Origin: Chrysochromulina parva
Lineage: Eukaryota > Haptophyta > Prymnesiales > Chrysochromulinaceae
Assembly: GCA_002887195.1 (NCBI GenBank)
Contig: PJAB01000555.1
Coordinates: 1-23,862 of the forward strand
Direction of reading: 5' to 3'
Length of the DNA: 23,862 nucleotides
A model generated the notes under the pieces. The model was not told the origin of the DNA, did no database searches, and was given only the letters and a program-made list of their open reading frames with translations. A program made the position numbers and the translations under genes. Shown one piece after another: positions 1-9,700 of this stretch. Numbering within the stretch: the stretch's first letter is position 1; every line of letters begins with the position of its first letter.

Positions 1-191
1 ATGCAGCGTACTGTACGAGTGTCAGCGTGCGTCGTCATGCGCTCTCCCATGCTACACGGGCACGGTTAGGGCATGAGCCGCACTCGGTGTGTGAGTTCGC
101 GAAAACGTTTCTTGGGTGGACGGCCCGCGTCTAGCGTTTCACAGACTGTACTCGAGGCGTACTGGTCGATCACACCCGCAGCCTTTCAGAA

Positions 192-1046
192 ATGGAGCAC
201 GACGCCGACATGCCGATCGAAGAGAAGAAAAAGGACGATCACGGGCACGGGCACAGCCACGACCACGCCGACGGCCACAAGAGCGAGGTAGTTGCCATCG
301 GCACAATCACACTGGGCGGCGCCACCTTCGCCATCGATCGCGAGGGGCAGATTGAGTCGGGCAAGACGAGCACTTTTGGCGTGGAGCGCATCGCAGGGCC
401 GGCAGATGTTGTTCCGAGTGCGGGATGGCTGGCGAACCCTGACGGGACGAAGGTGTGCGAACCGGTCTCGGGCGAGGGCCACCTCCAGCACTGGCACTTC
501 ACGATGACGCCCCTTTACCCAGTCAAAAAGTCCAGTTTTGTGCTGAAAGTCGGCGAGGAGGAGGCGACCATCGACTACGCTCGCGGCGCCGAGCCGTGCA
601 ATGACGGCATCTTGACTGTGCTCAAGGCGGCGCACGACCCGGTGTGGCGTGGCTACCTCGAACTCAAGCTGCACGGCGACGCGGGCGACCTCGAACTCTT
701 TCTGTATGCAGGATTCACTGGGCTGACCTTCGCGACAACAAAGGGCGGGAAGCCGGCGCCCTTCGACGTTCCCAAGGAGACCGTGGTTAGCCTCACCTTC
801 CCGAGTCATGAGGGCAAGTCCCTCGAGCTGCGCGTCCGAAACGACGACAAGAACGAGGACGAGGACGGCACGCCGAACATGCGGGCGGGCGGCACCAACT
901 ACTTCATCTTCCCTGGGGAGACCGGCGCTGACCCCGAATGGATCAAGGGCGAGGAATTCCGGGGCGTCGTGACGGTAGCCTTCGAGGCCGATGGCAAATC
1001 GTACCTGACCGATCCGTTCATCCTCGTGCCACACGAGAAGCTTTGA
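192..1046 (+). CDS. His-rich N-terminus protein of unknown function, bacterial-like
   Basis: A single uninterrupted 284-aa reading frame from an ATG to a TGA. Residues 17-29 form a His/Asp/Gly-rich stretch with six spaced histidines (HGHGHSHDHADGH), of the kind that binds Zn, Ni or Cu in metal-handling proteins. The rest is acidic and beta-rich. The C-terminal half is the most family-like part: GDLELFL, then PFDVPKETV, then LELRVRN, an acidic NEDEDG, a TNYFIFPGETGAD block and a final LTDPFIL. From memory this resembles uncharacterised proteins of marine and planctomycete-type bacteria, some of which also start with His-rich stretches, but I cannot name a family. No signal peptide or membrane segment is visible, so a soluble location is likely. 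It has no introns, whereas four of the other six genes appear to be spliced. It converges on PSF1. The frame on the opposite strand (186-1247) is a high-GC shadow. Transfer from bacteria is possible but unproven. Confidence 0.75.
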   Translation: MEHDADMPIEEKKKDDHGHGHSHDHADGHKSEVVAIGTITLGGATFAIDREGQIESGKTSTFGVERIAGPADVVPSAGWLANPDGTKVCEPVSGEGHLQHWHFTMTPLYPVKKSSFVLKVGEEEATIDYARGAEPCNDGILTVLKAAHDPVWRGYLELKLHGDAGDLELFLYAGFTGLTFATTKGGKPAPFDVPKETVVSLTFPSHEGKSLELRVRNDDKNEDEDGTPNMRAGGTNYFIFPGETGADPEWIKGEEFRGVVTVAFEADGKSYLTDPFILVPHEKL

Positions 1047-1573
1047 GCGGACTTGGGCAGCCCCCCGCTTACGCTCCGCGCGCTCATCCCGAGACGCCTG
1101 AATCCCTTCTTGGAGGACGGAGGAGCTGCACATCGTCGATTGGTCGATGTCAACTCCGCTTCTAACGTCGTGCAGGCAACGACGGAATCGGTCGGGTAGC
1201 GTAGTACCGGTACAGTGGCACGGCCGCGCACGATGTGTTTTTGACACTTATTTACGGTCACTTACGACTTAGCAGTAGCGAGTAGGGCTGTCGCTCGCGG
1301 TCGGCGCGCGTGAGTTGTGTTCTTCGTCTCTATTGGAGGATCGCGGATCTCGGTCATCTGGGATGTCCGCGTCATCGTTTACATACCTCACCGCGCGCAC
1401 ACAGCAGGTCTCCGAGACTTTGCCGGTGTATACGACCTATAAGTACAAAATGCGCTCAACATGTTCAGAGTGCGGAGTGACGTGCGAGAGTCAGACACAG
1501 TCGCGTCGCGTCGGGCGTGGCGCTCGAAGCCCACATTCACGATACGCCGGGCCGGGCGCAAGCGGGGCGCACC
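1047..1573. other. Convergent intergenic spacer
   Basis: This 527-bp gap lies between the 3' ends of the His-rich gene (+) and PSF1 (-), so it should hold both 3' UTRs. Short ORFs cross it but lack coding character or family motifs. I see no clear AATAAA signal, RNA gene or repeat. Confidence 0.6.
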
Positions 1574-2222
1574 TCAACCATCAATATGCGTCAACTTGCC
1601 CTGGCGAATCAGCGGCTCGACGTCGCCGCGTCTGAGGTAGACGATATCTCCCGCGCGCAGATCGAGGGTCGCACCCGTCTCGGGCCCCACGATCTCACCA
1701 ACCTCCTCGTTCACGCGCACCTTGATGTAGAGTTCGCTGGGCGGCTGGCTGTAGCGCGTCAGGTCGATGTTCATCTCGTCCTGGTACTCGGTCAGAAGCT
1801 CGCCGTACTTGCGAGCGTACTCGCGCTCGTGCGCCGAGAGAACCTCCAACGCATCCGCGGGCAGCGGCCCGGCCATGTCCCAGCGCGCGCCCTCGATGCG
1901 ATCCATGCGGGTGCGCAGGTAGCAGAGCAGCATGTCGCGGTTGCGCACCATTGTCAGTGCTCGCGTCAACGGCGCGACGCTGTCCTCGGGCTTTGTCAGG
2001 TCCACACCCTCTAGCTGCTGCAATGCTCTGCTGTCGGTCCACATCTCGCTCATGATGTCGACGACCCGGCGTACGCCATCCGCCTGCGGGCAAGACGGCG
2101 AGTCAGCTGTTGGATGCCGCGGTGCGAGCGTGCGTTGGCAGCTGGCGTACCGAATACGGCGGCAACCAAAATGACCGACGCAAATCGTGTAGCATGTCGA
2201 GCGCGGTGGCTGTCTCCTGCAT
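1574..2222 (-). CDS. PSF1: GINS complex subunit PSF1 (two exons)
   Basis: PSF1 is one of four subunits of GINS, which with Cdc45 and MCM2-7 forms the CMG replicative helicase in the nucleus. Exon 2 is 2083-1574 (169 aa) and carries the PSF1 signature: NRDMLLCYLRTRMDRIEGARW followed by LP in the A domain, SELYIKVRV, and the C-terminal LIRQGKLTHI (human LIRQGVLEHI). The first ATG in that frame (2053) leaves the protein short. Upstream sequence gives an earlier start at 2222, preceded by an in-frame TAA. Exon 1 (2222-2151) encodes 24 aa ending LPPYS, followed by a GTACGC donor and a CCGCAG acceptor at 2084. The join LPPYS|ADGVRRV aligns without gaps to human LPAFNEDGLRQV. Total length is 193 aa, against 196 aa in human. 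A CTG-repeat tract lies about 40 bp upstream of the ATG. Confidence 0.93.
2084..2150 (-). other. Intron of PSF1, 67 nt, GT-AG
   Basis: Read on the minus strand, it begins GTACGC and ends CTTGCCCGCAG, with a branch-site-like CTGAC about 20 nt before the acceptor. It is phase 0. Removing it restores the conserved N-terminus of PSF1. Confidence 0.85.
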
Positions 2223-2261
2223 GCTGCTGCGGCTACCTTAACGCTACTGCTGCTACTGCTC

Positions 2262-2262
<1 letters not shown>

Positions 2263-2331
<69 letters not shown>

Positions 2332-2339
2332 TGCTGCTG
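2263..2339. repeat. (CTG)n trinucleotide tract, about 25 units
   Basis: A nearly pure CTG/TGC run with one CTTCTG interruption near 2316. On the PSF1 strand it reads as CAG/GCA, ending about 40 bp upstream of the PSF1 start codon, so it lies in that gene's promoter or 5' UTR. The poly-Ala or poly-Leu frames across it lack an ATG or family features, so it is treated as non-coding. Confidence 0.95.
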
Positions 2340-2809
2340 GATTTCGCGTGTGGTCCTGCGAGCAGAATTCGGGCAATTGGTGAGCTCGTGCCGTTTTCAG
2401 CCTGGCGGCAAAAAAGCTGGCGCTGTCGCCCGCTGCAAAGTTGCAGCGCACCGTGCGCCCCAGTGTCGACCAGCTGGTGTCGACGGGTTGTTCGCGCGAA
2501 GCGGAACGTCCGGGACGACGCGCTTCGAATGTAGAAAACTTTTAGGTGTGAAGAAGCTCTTGTTGACTACATTGTACGTGAGGATTAAAATCCGTCTTGA
2601 GCCGTCGTCAATATTGTGAAACTCACTACGCACTAGCCACTACTCAGCCGCTCGTCGATCTTCGCTATACCTTCCTGGGACCCATTCGTCCGGTCGTGCA
2701 GTCTGGTCGATCGCACGCTCGCCACTCCGATGCGATTACATCATCGTTCAAGTTGATCTACATCCTCAGCTGCTCAGTCGTCAGTCGTGGCACTGCTCAC
2801 CCCTCAGGG
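2340..2809. other. Intergenic region upstream of PSF1
   Basis: About 470 bp between the 3' end of the ANK-KEN gene and the CTG tract upstream of PSF1. It should hold the 3' UTR of the former and the promoter of the latter. Small ORFs here have no recognisable features. I found no RNA gene, repeat or clear promoter element. Confidence 0.5.
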
Positions 2810-4964
2810 TCAGGGCGCACGTGTGTGCTGCTGCTGCTCACCCGCGCACCACGCGAAAAAGGGTTCGAAGACGCGCCGCGGCTGCGGCTTCTGCCAGTGG
2901 TGCTCGACGAGTGAGTAGAGCGACCAGAAGAGCGCGGGGAAGCGCGGCAAAAAGTAGCGCGCGATGCCCGCGGGCCGCGGGAGCAGCAGCCGCTGCACCT
3001 CGGGTGGCATGCCCTGCAGATGGTCACAGTTACGCACGGCGCGCAGCAAATCGCGGACGCACGTATGCTGGTACGATCGATGGGCGGTGAGCACGGCGAG
3101 CAGCTCCGCATGCAACCGGCCACCCCAGCCGTCGGTGCCAAAGATGGCCTTCCCTTTGTCCTCGAGAGCGTGAACGAAGTGTGAATGCTCCTCCGTAAGC
3201 TCGGGCTCATCAGAGACGCAGCGCACGAAGAGCAGCTTTTGCTCATCTTCCCACAAGGCTGGGTGCAGGCGCGCAGACGCGGCGCTCAGCCGTCGCTCGG
3301 CATCTGGATGCAGCAGGTGCATCATCAGGTGCTGCGCCTCGGGAAGCCGTTTCAGCTGTCCGAGGTTCGCCGGCTCGCCACGCAGCACATTCTTGCGCCG
3401 AGTCGCGCTGTCCTCGCCAAAGGGGTGAAGTCCGCACGTGAGGCTCCAGTAGAGCAGCACACCCGCCGAGAAGATGTCTGCCGCCTTCTTGGCCGGTACC
3501 GAGAGGACCGCGTCGTCCTCGTCGGCTGCATGCGAGCGGGCGCCGCCGCCGTGCAGCACGGCGCCGGGGGGTAGCCGATCGCTCTGCGCGCTGTATCGAG
3601 CGCGCACCACTTCGGGCGGCTCGAAGCCGTCGTCAGCCATCGCGTCGCGCATGGCCTGGCGTGAGTCGTGGCGCGTCTGCTCGACGCCAGCCTCACGGCG
3701 CCCGAGCCCGAGCCCCGAGAGCTTCAGGATGCCGGCCGAGTTGATCAGGACGGCGCTCGGTCGAAGCTTGCAATGCAGGATGCCCAGCGCATGCAAGTGG
3801 CTCAACCCATCGAAGAGTGCACTGACCCATCGGCGCAGTGGCACCGGAAGGGCGAGCTGCTGCAGCGGCGGCGGCCAGAGCCCCAGCTTGCTCAGCAGCC
3901 CACGAGTGCTCGCCGAGAGCGTCGCTGGCTCGCGCGCGGCGCTGATCAAGTCGTGCAGCGAGGCGGCGCAAAGCTCCTGCGCGAGATAGAACTGAGAGGC
4001 GTCCTCCTCACATCCAAAGAGCCGTAGCACGTTCGGGTGTGCGTTCTCGTTCTCACACAGGTCCATCAGCTCCGCCTCGCGCCGCGCGATCAACGCCGAA
4101 TGCGCGGCAGCTTCGGGCGTGTTCGGGCGCCGTTTCGGCACCACCTTGACCGCAGCGCGCTTGCCCTCGAAGCTGCCCATAAGCACGATAGTGCCGCTGC
4201 GCCCACGCCCGAGCACCTCGCTCACGTGCACGCGCACACGCCCCACCTGACGCACCTCACCGCCCGTTGCCGTCACAGCGCCTGTGCGCAGGTCGACAAG
4301 TGTGCTGCCACCGCCGCGTGCGCCGCCCTCGGCGTACCCACCTCGCTGCTGCTGCTGCGGCGGCGGCGGCTGCGGCGGCGGCGGCTGCTCGTCACGGCTG
4401 CCGCCGCCGCCGCTGCTAGGCAGCCCCCCACCGCCGCCGGGGTGCATCGCGCGAGAGCGCGCGCTAGTAGCCTCTGCCACCTTGAGCCCCGGGCCGAGCT
4501 GACTTAGGAACTGGGCGAGCGCTCGCTTCTGCTCCACGTTGGCGTTCTCAAGCCATGAGACGACCGAGTGAGGGGTGGCGAGGCTCGCTCGGAACGCTGC
4601 GGAATTCGGGCCAGGCGGCCCAACTGGCGGCGACGGCATGCGCCTCATCGGCGATTCAACCGCCGCCGGGCCGCCCGTGCCGGCCGCCGCCGCGGCTGCG
4701 GCCGCGCCCGAGGGCGGTACGGCCGAGATAGAGGCCGAGACAGAGGCCGAGATAGAGGCGCTGAGCCCGGCGGCGGAGGGCTGGGCGCAGGGATGGAGAG
4801 CGCTACCCGGCGGCGCGCCAGCCTGCATCGCTGCTCGCCCCTCCTTGAAATGCGAGCGCGCCGAGAGCGCCCCCGAGGGCGACATGAGCGCCGCCGCATT
4901 CTGCTGCACGCGCGGCGGGCGCGGCGTCTGGGAACCGCCAGCCGGCTGCTGCTGCTGCTGCTGC

Positions 4965-5003
<39 letters not shown>

Positions 5004-6571
5004 GGCTGCTGCGGCTGCTGCGGCGGCTGCTGCGGCTGCTGCGGCGGCGGCAGCCCAGCGCCAGTGCTCAGCGGCGGCAGCGAGGGCATCGCGCGGAGCC
5101 CCGGGCGCACCAACGGCTTACCGCTGCTCAGTGCGGCCCCTGGGGACGGCTGCGCAGCGTTCGTGGGCGCGGGCGGCATGGCGGAAGCGTCCACGGCCGG
5201 GCGCGTGCGCGCCGCGTTAGGACCGATGGCGCCCACGATGGCGCCCACGACTGCGCCACCGCCGCTTCGTTGCGAGGCATCGGGCGCTCGAGGCGACGGC
5301 AGTGCGGGCACCGCGGGCGGGCGAGGCGTCGACCACGCAGACGAGCCCATGCTGGCCGTCACGGCGGGCGACTCGGCCACGCCCTCCTCGTCAGACGCTT
5401 CCTCGTCCGACGACTCGTTGCCATCAAAGTGGCTCGCCGCCACCGAGGCCACCGCGCTGTAGTTGCGCTCCTGCTGCGCCTGCTGCAGCAGCGTTTGCCG
5501 CCGCTTGTCCTCGAGGCTCTTCTTGGCCTTCTTGGCCTTCTTCGACTTCTTGGCGCTCGTCCCGGCGGCGCCCGGCGCGGCGCCCGACGCCGGCGCGGCC
5601 ATCCGCTCCCCATGCAGCTCGGCGAGCAGCGTCTCCTGCCGGACGAGCGCCTCGGCCTCGCCAGCACTCTGCAGAAGCTCCTGGAGCGCGCGTGCGCTCT
5701 GGCCGTTCAACTGACGCGCAATCTCCTCGGGCAGTGAGCCGCCGACGGAGCGCTGCAGTGCCGACGCGCCCGCTCGTAGCAGCAGCTGCGCGCACTGCAG
5801 CGATCCCACCTTGACCGCATGATGCAGCGCGCCCATGCCGTTTGCATCCGCGATCGATGGGTCAGCGCGCGAGCTGAGCAGCGCGCTGACGACGTTGGCG
5901 TGGCCCTCGCCCGCGGCCCACGAGAGGGCGGAGCGTCCCTCCTCGTCGATCGCGTGCAGGTCCGCGCCCGCCTCGAGCAACTGCACCACCACCTGGGCCG
6001 AGCCGCTCAGCGCTGCGTAGTGCAGCGGCGTGAGAGCGTCCGCACTCGGCACGCTCACGCCCTCGCGCGTGACATGCGGCAGCAGCAGCGAGACGCAGCG
6101 CGCGTTGCCCGAGAAGGCCGCCGCGTGCAGCGGCCGGCGCCCGTCCTCATCCTCGACCGCCGCAGACGCACCATGCCGGAGCAGCAGCGCGGCCGCGTCG
6201 TACCGCTGCTGCGTGAGCGCCCAGTGCAGCGGCGTGAGTCCGCCCGCGTCGGCCCAGTTGATGGCATCGGAGTCGTACGTGGACATGCGCCGCACGAGCA
6301 GTGTGCACGTGGAGGCGTCGCCCGCTGCCGCCGCGAGCAGCAGCGGCGTGCGGCCGTCCTCGTCGCGGCTGAGCACGCAGTCCGGCTGCCGCTGAAGGTA
6401 CCACGCGACGGAGCGACGGTCCTGCTTGACGACGGCTTCGTGGATGGATGAGCACGTCGGCGCCACGGACGATTCGACAGGCGGACCGGCCATGGACAAA
6501 AGCGTTGCGCTCGAGGTGTTTCCGTTTAACTTCCGCTGCCAATGCAGCTCACAAAAAAGGAAGTCAATCAT
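2810..6571 (-). CDS. Ankyrin - pseudokinase - KEN ribonuclease protein (RNase L-like architecture)
   Basis: One uninterrupted 1,253-aa frame. Residues about 45-300 hold six to seven ankyrin repeats (GGLTPLHWAL, DGRRPLHAAAFSG, LTPLHYAALSG and others). Residues about 340-770 are a disordered Lys/Ser/Pro/Ala/Gln linker. Residues about 780-1100 are an IRE1/RNase L-type kinase-like domain: Gly loop GRGRSGT (788-794), beta-3 Lys809, the IRE1-like LAQELCAASLHDLI, an APE-like EPPEVV and ADIFSAGVLLYW. The HRD motif is HCK (Lys935 for Asp), the catalytic-loop Asn is Ala940, and DFG is GLG (953-955), so it is probably a pseudokinase. Residues about 1104-1235 are a KEN domain with Tyr1167, Arg1180, Asn1181 and His1184 at the expected catalytic positions. 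There is no signal peptide or membrane span, so it is cytosolic or nuclear and unlike classical IRE1. By analogy a ligand would bind the ankyrin part and trigger dimeric RNA cleavage. Met27 (6493) may be the real start, since the first 26 residues look like translated leader. Confidence 0.9.
4945..5050. repeat. CTG/CGG repeat encoding the poly-Gln linker of the ANK-KEN protein
   Basis: Runs of CTG broken by CGG on the plus strand. On the coding minus strand they give PQQPQQ units and a run of twelve Gln. The tract lies in the linker between the ankyrin repeats and the kinase-like domain, so length changes should be tolerated. Confidence 0.9.
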
Positions 6572-6701
6572 CAGTCGGTTTCGTCGCGGCCCTTCCTTTC
6601 CCGGTCAAGGAGTCGGTCACACACGGGACACACGGGGGGGATCCTGTTCGTCTCTTCACAGAGCAAGTCCTTGCTGCCCGAAACCCCTCATATCGATTGA
6701 A
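6572..6701. promoter_or_regulatory. Divergent promoter region between the ANK-KEN and coiled-coil genes
   Basis: Only 130 bp separate the two outward-facing ATGs, or 208 bp if the ANK-KEN protein starts at Met27. A shared bidirectional promoter is inferred from this geometry. A small direct repeat (CACACGGGA then CACACGGGG, about 6620-6637) is the only local structure I see. No TATA box is evident. Confidence 0.5.
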
Positions 6702-9700
6702 ATGTCAGGGGAGGGTTTGCTCTCTCTGCAGATGCGGCGCCAGCAGGAGGAGCTCGCGCGCTGGCGCGCGCTCGAGGATGCTCAGAGGGGCGGTGGCCGC
6801 CCGACGGTGGCCCGACAGCTGCCCGAAAGCGCCACGCGCCGGCGGCCGCCAGCGGCACCGCGCAAGGAAGTCGCCGAGCTGCAGGCCTTGGTGATGGAGC
6901 GGCGCGAGCTCATGTCGCGTCAGCGCCAGCAACGTACCGACGCGGGCGCGCGCACGCTCGCGCTTGCACGCGACGGCGTCTCGCGCGACCCGTCGCCCAT
7001 GCGCGACGAGCCCGAGCCGCTCCCTGTCGGCGGATGGGCGCGTATGGGCGACGGGTCCGAGCCGCCCGCACCTGCGACGGACCACCGCCGAGCCGTCTCG
7101 CCCTTACCCATGACGAGCATGCGCAGCACCGCGATGGAGCGTGCTGATCGCGACGAGCGGCCGAGCACGGCGCCGGCCGACGGCGGCTCGCCGCGCTCGA
7201 CGGCGGCGGTGACGGCGGCGGCACGCTCTCGTGAGCGTGCGGACGCTCTCGAACTTCAGTTGGCCCAAAAAGAGGCAGCACTGAACCGGACGCGCATCGC
7301 GGCGGAGCGCTCGGCCCATCTGGCCGCGCAGGCGCAGGCCGAGGCGGCGAGGCTGCGCGGCGAGCTCGACGACGCGCGCGAGCTTCGCGCGGCGGCGATG
7401 GCTGAAGCCCGCGAGTGGCGGGCGACGGCAGAGGCGTCCTCGGAGGCGGGCGCGATGGCGCGAGGGCGCGAGCGGCAGCTCGAGGACCAGATCGCGCAGC
7501 TTCACGAGGCGCTTCGCGCCGCGCAGGAGGCCGCCGAGGCCGCCGAGGCGTCCGCCCAAGCCGTGGCCGCTCGGGCCTTTTCGGCCGACGAGCGTCGTCA
7601 ACTGAAGGAGGCTCTTGAGGCGGCCCAGAGGCGCGCGGACGAGCTCTCGGCGCAGTCGAGCACGATGCAGGCGCGCCTTTCGATCCGCTCGGAGGCGGCG
7701 GAGGCGGCGGCCGGCGCGGCGCGGCACGAGCTGATGCTCAAGGAGCACAAGCTCGCTGAGCTCCAGGCGCGAGCTTGCGATCTCGAGCCCGCACCTGACC
7801 CGTCACTCAACACCTCACCCCGATCTGCTGCCTGCATGCACGCGCTCACCACGACGCCCCACCTCACCCCGATCTGCTGCATGCACGCAGGCGAGCCACG
7901 AGGCCGAGCTCGTGCGACAACGGCAGTCACACTCGGAGCAGATGGGCGCCGCCCGGCTCGAAGCGGCTACTGCGGCCGCGGCGGCGGCGAGCGCGGCCCG
8001 TGAGGACATGGCGATGGCGATGCGCGCCGAGGCGGCGGACGCGGCCGCCGTGGCCGAGGCCGCAATGCACCGCCAGCGCGAGAAGGCCGAGCACGAGCTG
8101 CGATCGGCAGCGGCGGCCGAAGCGACGGCCTTCAAGCAACGCATTGCTCAATTGGAGACCGAGGTGGCGCACTACACGGGGTACGTCAATGAGCTCAAGC
8201 GCTCGCATGCGGATGCACTCGCCTCGCTCGAGACGCGCGCCTTGTCTGCGGGCACTGCCGCTCAGCTCGGGGCCGCGAGTCTGATGGAGCGAGAGGCGAA
8301 GGCGCGTCGCGAAGCGCACGACGCCAAGGCCGAGACGGCGGCAGCTGAGCGGCGTGAGGCGCATGCATTCAGCGCCGCGGAGCGCGAGCGCGCGCGCGCC
8401 GACAACCTAATGGGCGAGTTGGCAGCTGCGAGAGAAGCCCTGGCCAAGGCCCAGGCCGAGATGCAGGCGGCGAATGACGAATGCGCTCGTGCGCGGGAGG
8501 CGGCAGCGCTCGAGGCCCAAGCCGCTGCACGCGCGCGCGCCTCGGCGGCGGCAGCCGATGCCGCTGCGCTCGCCGCCGCCGACGCTGCCGCCTCGGCTGG
8601 CGCGAGGGCACGGAGGGAGGTAAGCGAGGCGCAATTCGCGGCCTCGGAGTGGCAGCATGGGAAGCTGATGCTCGATGCGACCCTCACTTCGATGCGCGAC
8701 GAGCTGCGCTATGCAGAGGCGCGCGCGGTTGAGGCAGAGGCGCGCGCGTCCTCCGCAAGCGCCGAGGCCGCGCGCGCCGCCGCAGCCGCCGCCGCCGCCG
8801 TCTCGGCTGGCGAAGCCTTTGTGCGCGTGTCGGCGGCGGCGGCGCGCAATGCTGCTGCCGCGACACCTTCGCGCACACGGCTGCTCGAGGGGCCATCTTC
8901 ACACCACTCGGAGATCACACCCGGCCCGGCCTCTCGCCTCCTTCAAGCGGCTCGCTCGCCGAGCACCGAGGTGGGCGCGGGCGGCGCCTCGCCCCACTCG
9001 CCGCGTGCAGTTGAGATCCTCCTCGCGGAGACGAGGCAGGAGCTCGAAGCGATGCAATCGCTTGTGGCGGCTGCGCGGCTGCGCTCTGTACTGCGCACGC
9101 GTCGTGCGGCGGCCCTCACGGGGGCGTGGTCGTTGTGGAACGCGGCCGTGCTCGCTGATGACGGCGCCTCGGCGATGCGACGTGCGGAGGAAGCGGAGGC
9201 ACGTCGTGTGACCGAGGTAGCGCAGGCGACCCTTGAGATTGCCTCTGTAGTGCCTCTGGAGTGCCTCATGAGTGCCTCTGGAGAGTGCCTCTCGAGTACC
9301 TCTTCCACTAATGGGCACTGCTTGCCTCCCTTATCAGGAGGTATGGGAGGAGAAGACGCGCCAGATGGTGGCCAAGGCCGCCTCGGACGCGCGCCTTGTC
9401 ACCGAGGCGTCCATGGCCGCCAAGGCGAAGGCGGAGCTCGCGGCGGCTGTGGCGGCTGCACGCGACGAGTCGGCGGCGCAGGCCAAGGCCCTCGACCAGG
9501 CGGCGATGGCGCAGATGGTCATGGAGCAGGTGCATGCGCAGGCGGCGCAAGTGGTGGAGGCGGCAAGGCTCGAAGCGCGTGCGCAGGCGTTCGCCGAAGC
9601 CAAGGCGCAGGCGATGGCGGCTGGTGCGGCGAGCGCGGCGGACGCCGCCGCGAAGGCACGCGCAGAGGCGCTCGCCGAGGCGCGAGAGGAAGCAAAGGTG

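Noticed and set aside
186..1247. 353-aa frame antisense to the His-rich gene
   Set aside because: It is a high-GC shadow: no motif, unusual composition, and the plus-strand frame has a coherent protein.
2016..2050. Similarity of PSF1 MWTDSRALQQLEGV to the formin start MWTADSGLLRALQGLGV
   Set aside because: Short, gapped and between unrelated families. The nucleotide match is limited to about a dozen bases, so chance is likeliest.
2233..2451. Poly-Ala frame through the CTG tract as a PSF1 first exon (it contains LPEF)
   Set aside because: It has no ATG and no donor giving the right phase. The 2222-2151 exon aligns far better.
4568..5737. 389-aa Arg/Leu-rich plus-strand frame, with similar ones to 6451
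   Set aside because: Antisense shadow of the ANK-KEN linker and ankyrin region; composition follows from complementing Ala, Gln and Pro codons.
2810..6571. Canonical IRE1 unfolded-protein sensor
   Set aside because: No signal peptide, luminal beta domain or membrane span; the N-terminus is ankyrin repeats.
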